A stretch of 64,000 bases of DNA from Streptomyces maremycinicus (GTDB lineage Bacteria; Actinomycetota; Actinomycetes; Streptomycetales; Streptomycetaceae), in NCBI RefSeq assembly GCF_001184025.1, contig NZ_BBYG01000012.1:496001-560000 (forward strand), written 5' to 3'. Positions 16,539 through 24,658 of this stretch are shown in pieces. The position numbers and the translations under genes were made by a program. The first letter of the stretch is position 1; each line of letters starts with the position of its first letter. The notes beneath the pieces are model-generated. The model ran no database searches, was not told the DNA's origin, and saw nothing but the letters and a program-made list of their open reading frames with translations.

Positions 16539-19535
16539 TCATGCCGTCGCCGTCGCGGTCTCCGCCGCCGGTTTCGCCGACTGCGCCGGGTCCTCCTCCG
16601 CCTCCTGCAAGAAGGTCCAGTCCCAGACGCTCAGCGGTGGGTTGACGCCCTGGCGGGCCGGGCGGGTGGTGCCGTTGGTGTCCGTGGCGGCGAGGATCTC
16701 CTTGAAGACCAGGTCGACGGCGACCGTGCCGACACGCTTGTCCGCGTCGCGCTGGAGGCAGACACCCGTGCGGAGTTCCTGGAGGGCGGCGATGACCTTC
16801 GGGTCGTTCTCCGGGCGTCCCAGGAGGGGGGCCACCATGGACGCCTCCTGCGCCGACTTCTGCTTGAAGGCGAAGACCGTGTGGATCTGGTTGGCGCCGC
16901 CGCTGCGGGCCTCGGAGTCCTCGATCTGGACCAGGTCGATGGCCTGCTGGGTGATCAGGACGGTGACCGCCAGGTAGGAGCGGCCCTGCTTCAGCGCGCG
17001 GCGCATCAGGTCGCGGCCGGACTCGGTCGCCGTGACGACGTACGCCTCGTCGACGAAGAGGGCCTTCGGGCGCAGCCCGATCTCGCCGGTCACCGGGTTC
17101 TTCTCGTAGCCGACGTCGAGCATCTGGCTGCCCAGCTCCACGACCGCCATGAGGGCCGTCGCCGCGAGGCGCTCCGCCGGGTTCCAGCTGCGCGGGTCGG
17201 AGGCCGCGGGGGACTGGAAGCCGCGCAGGGTGATGACCGTGCGGCGCTTGCGCATGCTGGACAGGGGCTGCGGGCGCTCCGCGAAGGAGAGCCGGGCGTA
17301 GGGGAGGGTGCGCAGCTCGGTGAGGAGCATCTGGGCGAGCTTCAGGTCCTTGATGGCCTCGCGGTCGCCGGACGCCACCGCGTGGTCGTACGCGGCCACG
17401 ACCTCGTCGACGACCTGCCACAACGTCGGCCGGGGGACGGCGAGTTCGGCGTCGCGGGCCGTGTAGCCCTGCTCGACCGCCTGGCGGATCGCGGAGTTGT
17501 AGCGGCCGATGACGGTCGCCATGCCCTCGATGACGGGGAGGCGCACCCGCTGGTAGTCCTCGTCGCCGAGGAAGCCGCGGAGCATCGACTCGGCGAGCAG
17601 CCGGCCGGCCGGTACGTCCCGGGCGATGACCCACGGGTCCAGCACGCCCGCCTGGCCCTTCAGGAGGTCGACGACCTCCGTCTCGGCCCAGAACTCGGGG
17701 TTCACCGGCTGGAACTTGCTGGCCGGGGTGCCGAGCAGGCCCGTCTCCGCGTCGCTCGCGAAGTCCGGGTCGTTCACCTGGGAGCCGAAGGCCAGGTAGT
17801 AGCAGAGCTGCGCGAAGTCGGTCTTCGGGTCGATGACCAGGCAGCGGACGCCGGACTCCGACTCCTCGTAGAACTTCTGGAGGGCCAGCGAGGACTTGCC
17901 ACCGCCGGACGCGCCGACGATGGCCAGGCCACCGCCGTCGTTGCGGGCGGGGCCGACGTGCAGCGAGTAGTGGACCGGCATCTTGCCCGCCCAGCCGACC
18001 AGGTTGCCGACCCAGCCCAGCCGCTTGCCGGAACGGTGCTCGGGGTTGTCGCCCAACTCCGTTCCCGCGGTGGGCAGTCCGGCACCGAGCTGCTCGACCT
18101 CCTGGAGCCGGAGGTAGGGCGCGATCGGCAGCTTCGGCGCGTCGCCGGGCAGCTGTGCCTGGAGCAGCCGCCACTGCTGGCGGGTCGGGCGCAGCAGGGT
18201 GACCTTGAGGTCCTGCTTGAACTGCATCTCCAGGACGCGGCGCCGGCGTTCGAGCTCCTTCACGTCGTGCGCCGAGATCGTGAAGCGGATCTGCGCCTCC
18301 ATGCCCGGCATCTTGTGCTCGTCGATGTCGTCGACGAGCTCCTGGGCACGGGTGACCTGGGTGGCCAGCTTGGTGTCGGGGCTGCGGCCGGAGTTGGCCA
18401 TGTCGTTCATCTCGTCGACCAGGTTGCCGCGGATCTTGTCGGCGCGGTCCTTGAACTTCAGGTACGGGATGAGCGTGAACCGCATGTCGATCTCGACGGG
18501 GAAGTCCACGTGCTGGGCGGCGTAGCGCGCCCACGCGGTCGACTGGCGGAAGCGGGTCTCCGCGGGCCAGTTGGCGGCCACGAGGGTGGTGGTGTAGCTG
18601 GTCTGCTGCTCGCCCGTCACCTCGTCGTACTGGTTCAGCACGATGTGCGTCTTGCGGTTCTCACCGGAGAAGTCGACGACCAGGTCGAACTGGTTCGGTC
18701 CCCAGGCGCGCGAGCCGAGCACCGGCTCCGGCGGGACCGGCAGGTCGCCGTGGAGCGGCTTGCGGATCAGCCAGACGAGCTCCTCGCGGCTGAGCGGGGT
18801 GCCCTTGAGGCCCTCCAGGCTCTCGTGGACCTCGACGGCGACCTGCGTCCACTCGGCGAGGACGTGCGGGGAGAGGTACTCGTCGGCGACGCCCGTCGCG
18901 GTGGCGGCGGCCTGGTCGGCGGCGCCGCGGACACCCTGGAGCAGGCCGGGCTCGTCGTACGGCTCGTCGTCCTGGGCGACGACCCCGCTGCCGCCGTTGG
19001 TGCGCTTCAGCGATCCCAGCTTCACCAGCAGGATGTTGCGCTCGCGCTTGGCGCCGATGCGCTCCTGGTACTCGGCCTTGCGCAGGTTGTACGCCTTGTA
19101 GTTCTCGGTGGGCTCCCAGGCGACCGCGTTCAGTTCCTCCGCCCAGGTCATGGCCGTGATCGGCTGGTAGACCTTGCGGTAGTGGCACTCGACGTTGCGG
19201 TCGCCGCGGGCCAGGTTGAGCAGCCCGCGGGCGGGGCCCTCGGCCATCGCCTGGAGCTCGGCGGCGTTCAGGTACTCGTCGATGGCGTTGGGCAGGACCA
19301 TGCCCGTCCACACCGAGTCGCCGTGCACGAAGATCATGTCGTCGGCGTAGCGGTAGGGGAGGCGGAGGTCCTCGCGGCGGGCGGCGGCCGACGAGCCGGA
19401 CGGCTTGGAGCGCGCGGAGGAGTTCCTGCCAGCGCCCTGGCCGCCCTGGCCGTTCTTCTTGCTCGACGAGGCGGCCATGATCATGGCGACCACGAAGAAG
19501 GCGGCCGCCCCGCCCAAAAGGATCAACATGAACAT
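16539..19535 (-). CDS. VirB4-like type IV secretion ATPase
   Basis: 998 aa motor ATPase. It has a single N-terminal hydrophobic helix (1-22), a disordered linker (23-60), then a ~450-residue N-terminal domain typical of VirB4/TraC proteins. The RecA-like ATPase domain has Walker A GASGGGKSS (near residue 540) and Walker B ALFVDEAYV (near 828), followed by LITQQAIDL, a sensor-like motif. C-terminal region QADK... to EEDPAQSAK is variable. It energises assembly and substrate transfer through the VirB6 channel. Its stop overlaps an upstream-of-lipoprotein-B ATG by four bases. A second start (Met 3) is possible. Confidence 0.88.
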   Translation of the reverse strand: MFMLILLGGAAAFFVVAMIMAASSSKKNGQGGQGAGRNSSARSKPSGSSAAARREDLRLPYRYADDMIFVHGDSVWTGMVLPNAIDEYLNAAELQAMAEGPARGLLNLARGDRNVECHYRKVYQPITAMTWAEELNAVAWEPTENYKAYNLRKAEYQERIGAKRERNILLVKLGSLKRTNGGSGVVAQDDEPYDEPGLLQGVRGAADQAAATATGVADEYLSPHVLAEWTQVAVEVHESLEGLKGTPLSREELVWLIRKPLHGDLPVPPEPVLGSRAWGPNQFDLVVDFSGENRKTHIVLNQYDEVTGEQQTSYTTTLVAANWPAETRFRQSTAWARYAAQHVDFPVEIDMRFTLIPYLKFKDRADKIRGNLVDEMNDMANSGRSPDTKLATQVTRAQELVDDIDEHKMPGMEAQIRFTISAHDVKELERRRRVLEMQFKQDLKVTLLRPTRQQWRLLQAQLPGDAPKLPIAPYLRLQEVEQLGAGLPTAGTELGDNPEHRSGKRLGWVGNLVGWAGKMPVHYSLHVGPARNDGGGLAIVGASGGGKSSLALQKFYEESESGVRCLVIDPKTDFAQLCYYLAFGSQVNDPDFASDAETGLLGTPASKFQPVNPEFWAETEVVDLLKGQAGVLDPWVIARDVPAGRLLAESMLRGFLGDEDYQRVRLPVIEGMATVIGRYNSAIRQAVEQGYTARDAELAVPRPTLWQVVDEVVAAYDHAVASGDREAIKDLKLAQMLLTELRTLPYARLSFAERPQPLSSMRKRRTVITLRGFQSPAASDPRSWNPAERLAATALMAVVELGSQMLDVGYEKNPVTGEIGLRPKALFVDEAYVVTATESGRDLMRRALKQGRSYLAVTVLITQQAIDLVQIEDSEARSGGANQIHTVFAFKQKSAQEASMVAPLLGRPENDPKVIAALQELRTGVCLQRDADKRVGTVAVDLVFKEILAATDTNGTTRPARQGVNPPLSVWDWTFLQEAEEDPAQSAKPAAETATATA

Positions 19536-19589
19536 GGAGGACTCATCCTGCGGTAGGCGACATCGGGAGGTGGTGGGGTGAGCGCGGCG

Positions 19590-20075
19590 TCAGCGCCTGG
19601 TGGCGGCGAACGCACTGCCGCGCTCGGCGGCGGTGCGGCGCGCGGCCTCGTAGCGGGCCTGCCAGCGCGGCGAGCCCGGGGTGAAGAGGATGACCTGCCA
19701 GTGCAGCCGCTCCGGCTCCTGGTCCGCGGAGAGGCCCTGGAGACGCTTGGGCTGGAACCACCAGTCGGTCCACACCACGATCTGCTGGCTCAGCGTGAGC
19801 GCCGAGGGCAGCGGGCGGCCCCAGACGAAGTAGATGCCGAACGGCGGTCCGAAGTAGAGGATCGACGTCCACATCGACATGCCCAGGAAAGGCAGGAACG
19901 CCGACACGGTGAACAGGGTGATGAGCCAGACCAGCCCGAAGCCGAAGGCCGCGCCCAGCGCGGGCAGCAGCAGGCCCGGCAGCGGGATGTTGCCCCAGTT
20001 CCAGATCCGCTTGGGGCGGTTGACCAGATCGGTGTGGTCGTACGCGACCAGCGGCTCCGGTGCCTCCTGGCTCAT
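19590..20075 (-). CDS. TcpE/PrgI-like small membrane protein
   Basis: 161 aa. A short cytoplasmic start is followed by three hydrophobic segments between about residues 30 and 90 (IPLPGLLLPALGAAFGFGLV, then LFTVSAFLPFLG and LYFGPPFGIYFVWG), and by a soluble C-terminal half containing WWFQPKRLQGL. Size, topology and location immediately upstream of the VirB4-like gene match TcpE/PrgI-type proteins (VirB3-like partners of VirB4) in Gram-positive type IV systems. A good AGGGGAG site lies nine bases before the ATG. Confidence 0.7.
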   Translation of the reverse strand: MSQEAPEPLVAYDHTDLVNRPKRIWNWGNIPLPGLLLPALGAAFGFGLVWLITLFTVSAFLPFLGMSMWTSILYFGPPFGIYFVWGRPLPSALTLSQQIVVWTDWWFQPKRLQGLSADQEPERLHWQVILFTPGSPRWQARYEAARRTAAERGSAFAATRR

Positions 20076-20145
20076 GTCTGCGAACTCCCCTGATCCTGAG
20101 TGGGACGGCTACTGACGGCACGTCGGGCAGAGCCCGGACGGTCCG

Positions 20146-20406
20146 TCAGTTGCCGCCGCCGATCTGACTGCCGAGCCCGATCAGCACACCGGCGAGACCG
20201 CCGGCGCCACCGATGATCAGAGCGGCCAGCGCGATCATGCCGAAGCCCTGGAAGGCCTCGCGCATGCCGTCGCCGCGCTTCATCGACAGGAGCATGCGGA
20301 TGCCGAGGATGAGCAGGGCGATGACGGCGACCATGGTGCCCGCGTTGCGCAGGATGTCCTCGATCTGCCCGAACATGTCGTTCAGGGTCGTCTCGGCCAG
20401 GTACAT
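20146..20406 (-). CDS. VirB2/TrbC-like small membrane protein
   Basis: 86 aa with two hydrophobic helices (about 24-42, MVAVIALLILGIRMLL, and 56-80, MIALAALIIGGAGGLAGVLI) separated by a basic loop MKRGDGMRE. This is the size and hairpin layout of VirB2/TrbC-type pilin-like or channel subunits, but no cleavable signal peptide is evident. It has a GAGAGG site seven bases before the ATG. It sits between the TcpC-like and TcpE-like genes, in the usual early position of such operons. Confidence 0.65.
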   Translation of the reverse strand: MYLAETTLNDMFGQIEDILRNAGTMVAVIALLILGIRMLLSMKRGDGMREAFQGFGMIALAALIIGGAGGLAGVLIGLGSQIGGGN

Positions 20407-20469
20407 GGTGGTTCCTCTCGGTGGTGGAGCTGCGGTGAGTGGTATGGGGGTGTGGGCGGTGCGGTCCGG

Positions 20470-22209
20470 TCAGGGCTTGCCGGGCTTGGCCGTGGACGAC
20501 GGGACGGCGGCGGAGGCCGAGGCGGACGCCGAGGCCGAGGGGACTCCGGAGGCACCGGCCGAAGGCGCGGCCGTTCCCGTGGCGGTGTCGCTGTCGCTGT
20601 CGTCGTCGGCCCGGCCGCCCTCGGCGTCGAGCACGCCGCCCCGGACGTCCTTGATGAACCAGCCCTGGGCCGTGTTGACCATCGTCATCCGGTAGGCGCG
20701 GCGGACGGTGACGCCCTTCGCGTCGGTCCAGTCGACGGCCACCCGCACCTGGACGGCCTGTCCGGCGTCGTAGGCGTACGGCTTGGTGTCCTGGGCGCTC
20801 ACCGGGACGAGCGCGACGACGGTACCGACCTGCGGGCCCGTCAGACGGCCGGCCAGACCGGTGGTGGCCGTCAGGGTCGCGTCGGGCGTCAGGAAGCGGG
20901 CCATGGCGGTGGAGTCGGAAGCGCCCCAGGCCTCGAAGTAGCCCGGCAGCACCTCCTTCTGGAGCTGCGTGGACAGGGTGTCGTCCACGACCTCGTCACC
21001 CTGGTCGACCTCGGGTACGTCGGCGGCGGCCGGCAGCGGCATCTGGCCCACGTCGCCGGAGACGCGCATGCCCTCGCCCGTCTTGAGGTTCTGTACGTAC
21101 ACGGGGACGGTGAGGGTGGTGAGCGTGCCGTCGTCGGTGCGGACCTGGACCCCGATGTAGCGGCCGTGGTCGCCGTACTCGGGAAGCTTCTCGGCGGTGC
21201 CGTCCCAGGTGACGGAGACGGCCTTGCTGGTGCCCTCACCGCTCCAGCCGCAGTCGGGGTCGACACCGGCGGAGGCGTAGCGGGCGAGGTCGGTGCGGCG
21301 GGCGGACGAGGTGTCCGGGGAGAACGTCATGCAGAGCTGCGCGTACTGCTCCGCGAAGGCCGCCGCCTGCTCGGTGGGGAACTCGGTGAGGCGGTACCGG
21401 GTGGCGTCCGACGCGTCCAGCCCGGCGGTGGTGGTACCGGAGGACTTGCCGATCACCAGCCCCATCACCCCGCACGAGCCGAGCGCGAACACGCAGGTGG
21501 TGATCAGCAGGGTGGCGCGGAGCGCGACGTGCGTGCGGCGCCCGCCGCCGGGGATGCGGCCGCCGGGCCTGGGCACGTCGAAGTCGCGTCCGGGGGCACG
21601 CTTCGGGGTCGCCTGGCCGGGGGTGACAGCGCCGGGGGTGGCGGCACCGGCGGCCGGGGCGGTCGCGCCCGCGGCCGGGCCCGCCGTGCCCCTCGACGGC
21701 GTCGCGGGAGAGCTGTGGGCGGGAGCCGCCTGATGGCCGTGCTGAGGGGGGTGCGAGTTCGGGTGCGGGTGCTGGACGCCGGTGCTCGGTGCGGGCGCCG
21801 GGGCGGTGGCGGCCGTCGCCGTACCGCCGCGCTTGCGCTGCTCCTTCTCCGCCTTCTTCTGTTCGTACGCCGCCTTGCGCGCCGCCCGTTCGCGCTCGCG
21901 CTTCTCCTTCTTCGACTCGCCCTGGGGGCGCGTCTCACGCGGCGGCAGCGACGGAACGGCGGCCTGGCCGGCCCGGGGCGTGCTGCGCACCCAGGCGGCG
22001 GCGACCTGGGCGCGGGCCGCGTCGGAGGGCAGCGGCTGCGGCTGCTGCGGGGCGGGGGTCCGGTGCGGGGCCGGCTGCGGGGCGGGGGCCTGCTGCCCTT
22101 GCCCCTGCCACTGCTGCTGCGGTGGCTGCTGGGAAGGACCGAAGGACCCGGGCTGCCCGGAAGGCTGGCCTCCGCCGACCGCGCCAGCAGGGCTGTTGTG
22201 GTCTGTCAT
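20470..22209 (-). CDS. TcpC/VirB8-like conjugation scaffold protein
   Basis: 579 aa. The N-terminal ~275 residues are a Pro/Gln/Gly-rich cytoplasmic region that includes a highly charged helix (KKEKRERERAARKAAYEQ and onward). One membrane helix follows (LLITTCVFALGSCGVMGLVIG), then an extracytoplasmic part of ~260 residues with two NTF2-like repeats, the second ending RRAYRMTMVNTAQGWFIKDV. This is the arrangement of TcpC/ConB proteins, the VirB8 scaffold of Gram-positive systems. It is the first gene of the leftward operon. The mature protein begins MTDHN, the same residues as the divergent gene at 22547, a possible trace of shared origin. Confidence 0.82.
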   Translation of the reverse strand: MTDHNSPAGAVGGGQPSGQPGSFGPSQQPPQQQWQGQGQQAPAPQPAPHRTPAPQQPQPLPSDAARAQVAAAWVRSTPRAGQAAVPSLPPRETRPQGESKKEKRERERAARKAAYEQKKAEKEQRKRGGTATAATAPAPAPSTGVQHPHPNSHPPQHGHQAAPAHSSPATPSRGTAGPAAGATAPAAGAATPGAVTPGQATPKRAPGRDFDVPRPGGRIPGGGRRTHVALRATLLITTCVFALGSCGVMGLVIGKSSGTTTAGLDASDATRYRLTEFPTEQAAAFAEQYAQLCMTFSPDTSSARRTDLARYASAGVDPDCGWSGEGTSKAVSVTWDGTAEKLPEYGDHGRYIGVQVRTDDGTLTTLTVPVYVQNLKTGEGMRVSGDVGQMPLPAAADVPEVDQGDEVVDDTLSTQLQKEVLPGYFEAWGASDSTAMARFLTPDATLTATTGLAGRLTGPQVGTVVALVPVSAQDTKPYAYDAGQAVQVRVAVDWTDAKGVTVRRAYRMTMVNTAQGWFIKDVRGGVLDAEGGRADDDSDSDTATGTAAPSAGASGVPSASASASASAAVPSSTAKPGKP

Positions 22210-22308
22210 CGAGTCGGTTACTCCAGCGAGTCGGTTCCCCGTCCGCCTGGGCGGGTTCACGACCGCACCGCACGACGGGCCCTGGCCCGGCCAGGTGCGC
22301 TTGGCAGT

Positions 22309-22326
22309 GTGACAAAGACCTGTCAC
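22309..22326. promoter_or_regulatory. Perfect dyad GTGACA-N6-TGTCAC in the divergent control region
   Basis: The 337-base region 22210-22546 separates the two oppositely transcribed arms of the secretion locus. It holds this 6-6-6 perfect palindrome and, at 22358-22369, the 12-base palindrome CGGGAATTCCCG. TCGGGA (22349-22354) and TCCCGA (22365-22370) make a second dyad around it. These are likely operators for coordinated control of both arms; the binding proteins are not known. Confidence 0.45.
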
Positions 22327-22546
22327 CGGACCGGTGCCGCTTTCCTCGTCGGGACTACGGGAATTCCCGATGCCGTGTCCATGAGGAAAACGCTCGGGAA
22401 AAGTGTCAGGGACACGGCGGGAAGGCGCTGTGCCGTTCCGGCCCGCCCTGGGCCCACAATGCGCTGGGCACGTGTGCCCGAGGTGCCCCGGCCGACGCCA
22501 CCCGGCACCATCCCTTGGACCCGACGGACCCGGCGAAGGACGAGAG

Positions 22547-23242
22547 TTGACCGACCACAACGGGCACCCGCAGCAGCCGCAGTACCCGCAGCAGCCGCAT
22601 CCCACGGAGCAGCCGGACCCGCGCACCTGGGAGATCCCGCAACAAGCTCCGCCGGTCCAGCAGGCTCCGCCGGTCCAGCAGGCCCCTCCGGTCCAGCAGG
22701 CTCCGCCGGTTCAGCAACCCCCTGCCGCTGTCCCTGTTCCTGCCCCCGCTCCTGCCGCTGCCGCCGTACCGGCCCCGGCCGCGCAGTCGGTCCAGGCCGC
22801 CGCGCAGTCGGTCCAGGCCGCCGCGCAGCCGGTCCAGGCGGCCCCGCAGGTCTTCCAGGCCGAGCACGCCTGGATCGACGGCTATGAACCCGGCAACCCC
22901 TGGCAGGCCAGCCTGTGTGTGGAGACGCCGTACGGGACCTTCGCCTATCCCCTCACGCCGAACACGATCCCCGAACTCCTCGAGCAGATGGTCCTGGTGG
23001 CGCAGGAGCAGCAGGGGATGCCGGTCGGGTTCGACGAGGATCCCGAGCTCCCGGCATTGGACGAAGAGGCCGTGGACGAGGAGCAGCAGACGTCCGGCTC
23101 CGACATCCACAGCGGCCGGGCCGCGCGGCTGACGGGCTGGGCCGTCGTCCACGACCTGTGGGAACGCGAGGACCCCACGGCGCGCATCGTGATGGGCGCG
23201 GTGGTCGTCGTCCTGCTGCTGCTCGGTATCGTCCTGACCTGA
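22547..23242 (+). CDS. Proline-rich C-tail-anchored protein
   Basis: 231 aa from a TTG start with GAAGGA six bases upstream (reading begins TDHNGHPQQPQ). Residues 1-105 are disordered: four QAPPVQ repeats, then Pro/Ala/Val tracts and QSVQAAA repeats. A folded region of about 90 residues follows (VETPYGTFAYPLTPNTI), an acidic Glu/Asp stretch, and a C-terminal membrane helix (IVMGAVVVVLLLLGIVL). The body would thus be cytoplasmic and anchored at the membrane. It is the first gene of the right arm. Its folded part is unrecognised. Confidence 0.72.
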   Translation: MTDHNGHPQQPQYPQQPHPTEQPDPRTWEIPQQAPPVQQAPPVQQAPPVQQAPPVQQPPAAVPVPAPAPAAAAVPAPAAQSVQAAAQSVQAAAQPVQAAPQVFQAEHAWIDGYEPGNPWQASLCVETPYGTFAYPLTPNTIPELLEQMVLVAQEQQGMPVGFDEDPELPALDEEAVDEEQQTSGSDIHSGRAARLTGWAVVHDLWEREDPTARIVMGAVVVVLLLLGIVLT

Positions 23243-23280
23243 TCGAGCGGGCCTGGCCGGGCACGACCGATCAAACGCCG

Positions 23281-23400
23281 GCCGCGGATCGACCGGCCGC
23301 GGATCGGCTGACCGAACCGACCGACCGCACCGGCCGACCGAACCGGCCGACGAAACCGACCGGCCGCACCGACCGCACCGGCCGACCGAACCGACCGACG
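23281..23400. repeat. Degenerate ACCG/GGCC short tandem repeats
   Basis: The space before the DUF4913 gene consists of alternating 'accgaccg', 'accggccg' and 'accgaacc' blocks. Several in-phase copies of gaccgaaccggccga-like units are seen. No gene is visible here. Confidence 0.6.
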
Positions 23401-23409
23401 GGGGCACCG

Positions 23410-23772
23410 ATGTCCGGCACCGCAGAGGGCTCCGAGGAGCCGGAGTTCTACTTCGCGGACGTCTTCGTCTTCGTCTCCGACTACCTCGCCCAGATGATCC
23501 GCCGTCGGGTAAACGGCAGTTCGGCCACCTGGTGCCCCACATGGTGGGAGCACCCCGAGGCCGGCGCCCGTCTGTCGGCGCTCTGGCTGGCCTGGGAGCA
23601 TCTGCGCCAGGACCCGGCGCTCGGCATGTCCACCTGGTGGCTGCACCACGCCGACCCGCATCTGAGGGTGCTGATGGACGCGGACTCGGGCCCGTTCGCG
23701 GCCTGTTCGCCCAAGGACGGGCATACGGCGTACCCCTTCGACCCGCTGCCGGTGGATCCGCGGCCCGAGTGA
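23410..23772 (+). CDS. DUF4913-type protein
   Basis: 120 aa. The sequence WCPTWWEHPEAGARLSALW and the following WEHLR are the hallmark of the DUF4913 family, found mainly in actinomycete mobile or secretion loci; its biochemical role is not established. After this come TWWLHHADPHLRVLM and a Pro-rich end. No membrane helix. The ATG at 23410 follows a repeat-rich spacer with a weak GGGGCACC site. Position within the right arm suggests a cytoplasmic accessory role. Confidence 0.75.
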   Translation: MSGTAEGSEEPEFYFADVFVFVSDYLAQMIRRRVNGSSATWCPTWWEHPEAGARLSALWLAWEHLRQDPALGMSTWWLHHADPHLRVLMDADSGPFAACSPKDGHTAYPFDPLPVDPRPE

Positions 23773-23971
23773 CCGCGGTGGGGGCGGCCCGGCACGCGTT
23801 CCGCGCACGGCACCGCGGTGCGGTGAGCCCGCTTCGGGCTTTCCCCCGCTTTCCCGCCGACCGCCCCGCCGTTTTCCTCGCCGGGAATCGCCCCGACTCC
23901 CCGCTTCCGCCTCCCCCTACCGTGTCCCGGTCACCCGCCGTACCGGCTCAGCACAAGGGAGGCGCGGGAAC

Positions 23972-24652
23972 GTGGACTTGCCTGCGGAGAACAAGCGCAC
24001 GGGGCTCTTGGCCCTGGGGGTGCTCGGGTTTCTCCTGATCGCCGTGCTCACCGTCTTCACCGTCTTCGACGGGGACGACGGGGGCGACGACGGTGACGCC
24101 AAGGGCGGCTCCGCGACGCCCACCGCCACCTCGGGCGGGAGCGACACCGGCTCGGACGGGGAGGGGACGGGCGGCGACGGAACGCAGAACACCGCGGTCG
24201 CGCCGATCGTCTCGGCCTCCGAAGCCCTGAAGGCGCACGCCGCCATGGTGCAGTACATGTCCGGGCTCACCACGTACGACCACTCGAGCGACGCCGCGAC
24301 CTGGAGCGCGCCGCTGCTGCGGCTCACCACCAACGACGACCGGATGAAGGCCGCGACCTCGCTGCCGACCGGCAAGGAATGGGCGACCTGCGAGGCCCAG
24401 CAGTGCTCCTCCAAGGGGACGGCCGTGGTGGTGCGGGACGCCCTGGTCTCGGACGACCTGGTGCGTGACAGCGGCCGCTCGATGTCCACCCTCGTCGAGG
24501 TGACCGCCACGCACACCGCGGACGGCAAGGCCACGACCGAGTCCAACCAGTGGCTGGTGACGGTCAAGGAGAACGACGGCGACTGGATCGTCTCCGGATT
24601 CGACGTCTTCGGCCTCGGTGACGTGGGCGCGTCCGACGACTCGGGGGTGTGA
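23972..24652 (+). CDS. Membrane-anchored extracytoplasmic protein, VirB8/NTF2-like
   Basis: 226 aa from a GTG with GGGAGGCG upstream. One N-terminal helix (about 11-31, LLALGVLGFLLIAVLTVF) is followed by an Asp/Gly/Thr-rich linker (32-78) and a ~145-residue exported domain. The end of this domain, NQWLVTVKENDGDWIVSGF, resembles the last strands of NTF2-like domains in VirB8/TcpC proteins. Two Cys (CEAQQC) could form a loop disulfide. It is immediately before the cell-wall hydrolase (six-base gap), so it may position the hydrolase. The family assignment is tentative. Bases 23773-23971 hold no gene. Confidence 0.65.
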   Translation: MDLPAENKRTGLLALGVLGFLLIAVLTVFTVFDGDDGGDDGDAKGGSATPTATSGGSDTGSDGEGTGGDGTQNTAVAPIVSASEALKAHAAMVQYMSGLTTYDHSSDAATWSAPLLRLTTNDDRMKAATSLPTGKEWATCEAQQCSSKGTAVVVRDALVSDDLVRDSGRSMSTLVEVTATHTADGKATTESNQWLVTVKENDGDWIVSGFDVFGLGDVGASDDSGV

Positions 24653-24658
24653 GCCGGC

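Noticed and set aside
16881..19556. 891-codon rightward frame opposite the VirB4-like gene
   Set aside because: Shadow of the ATPase gene, whose Walker motifs are on the minus strand.
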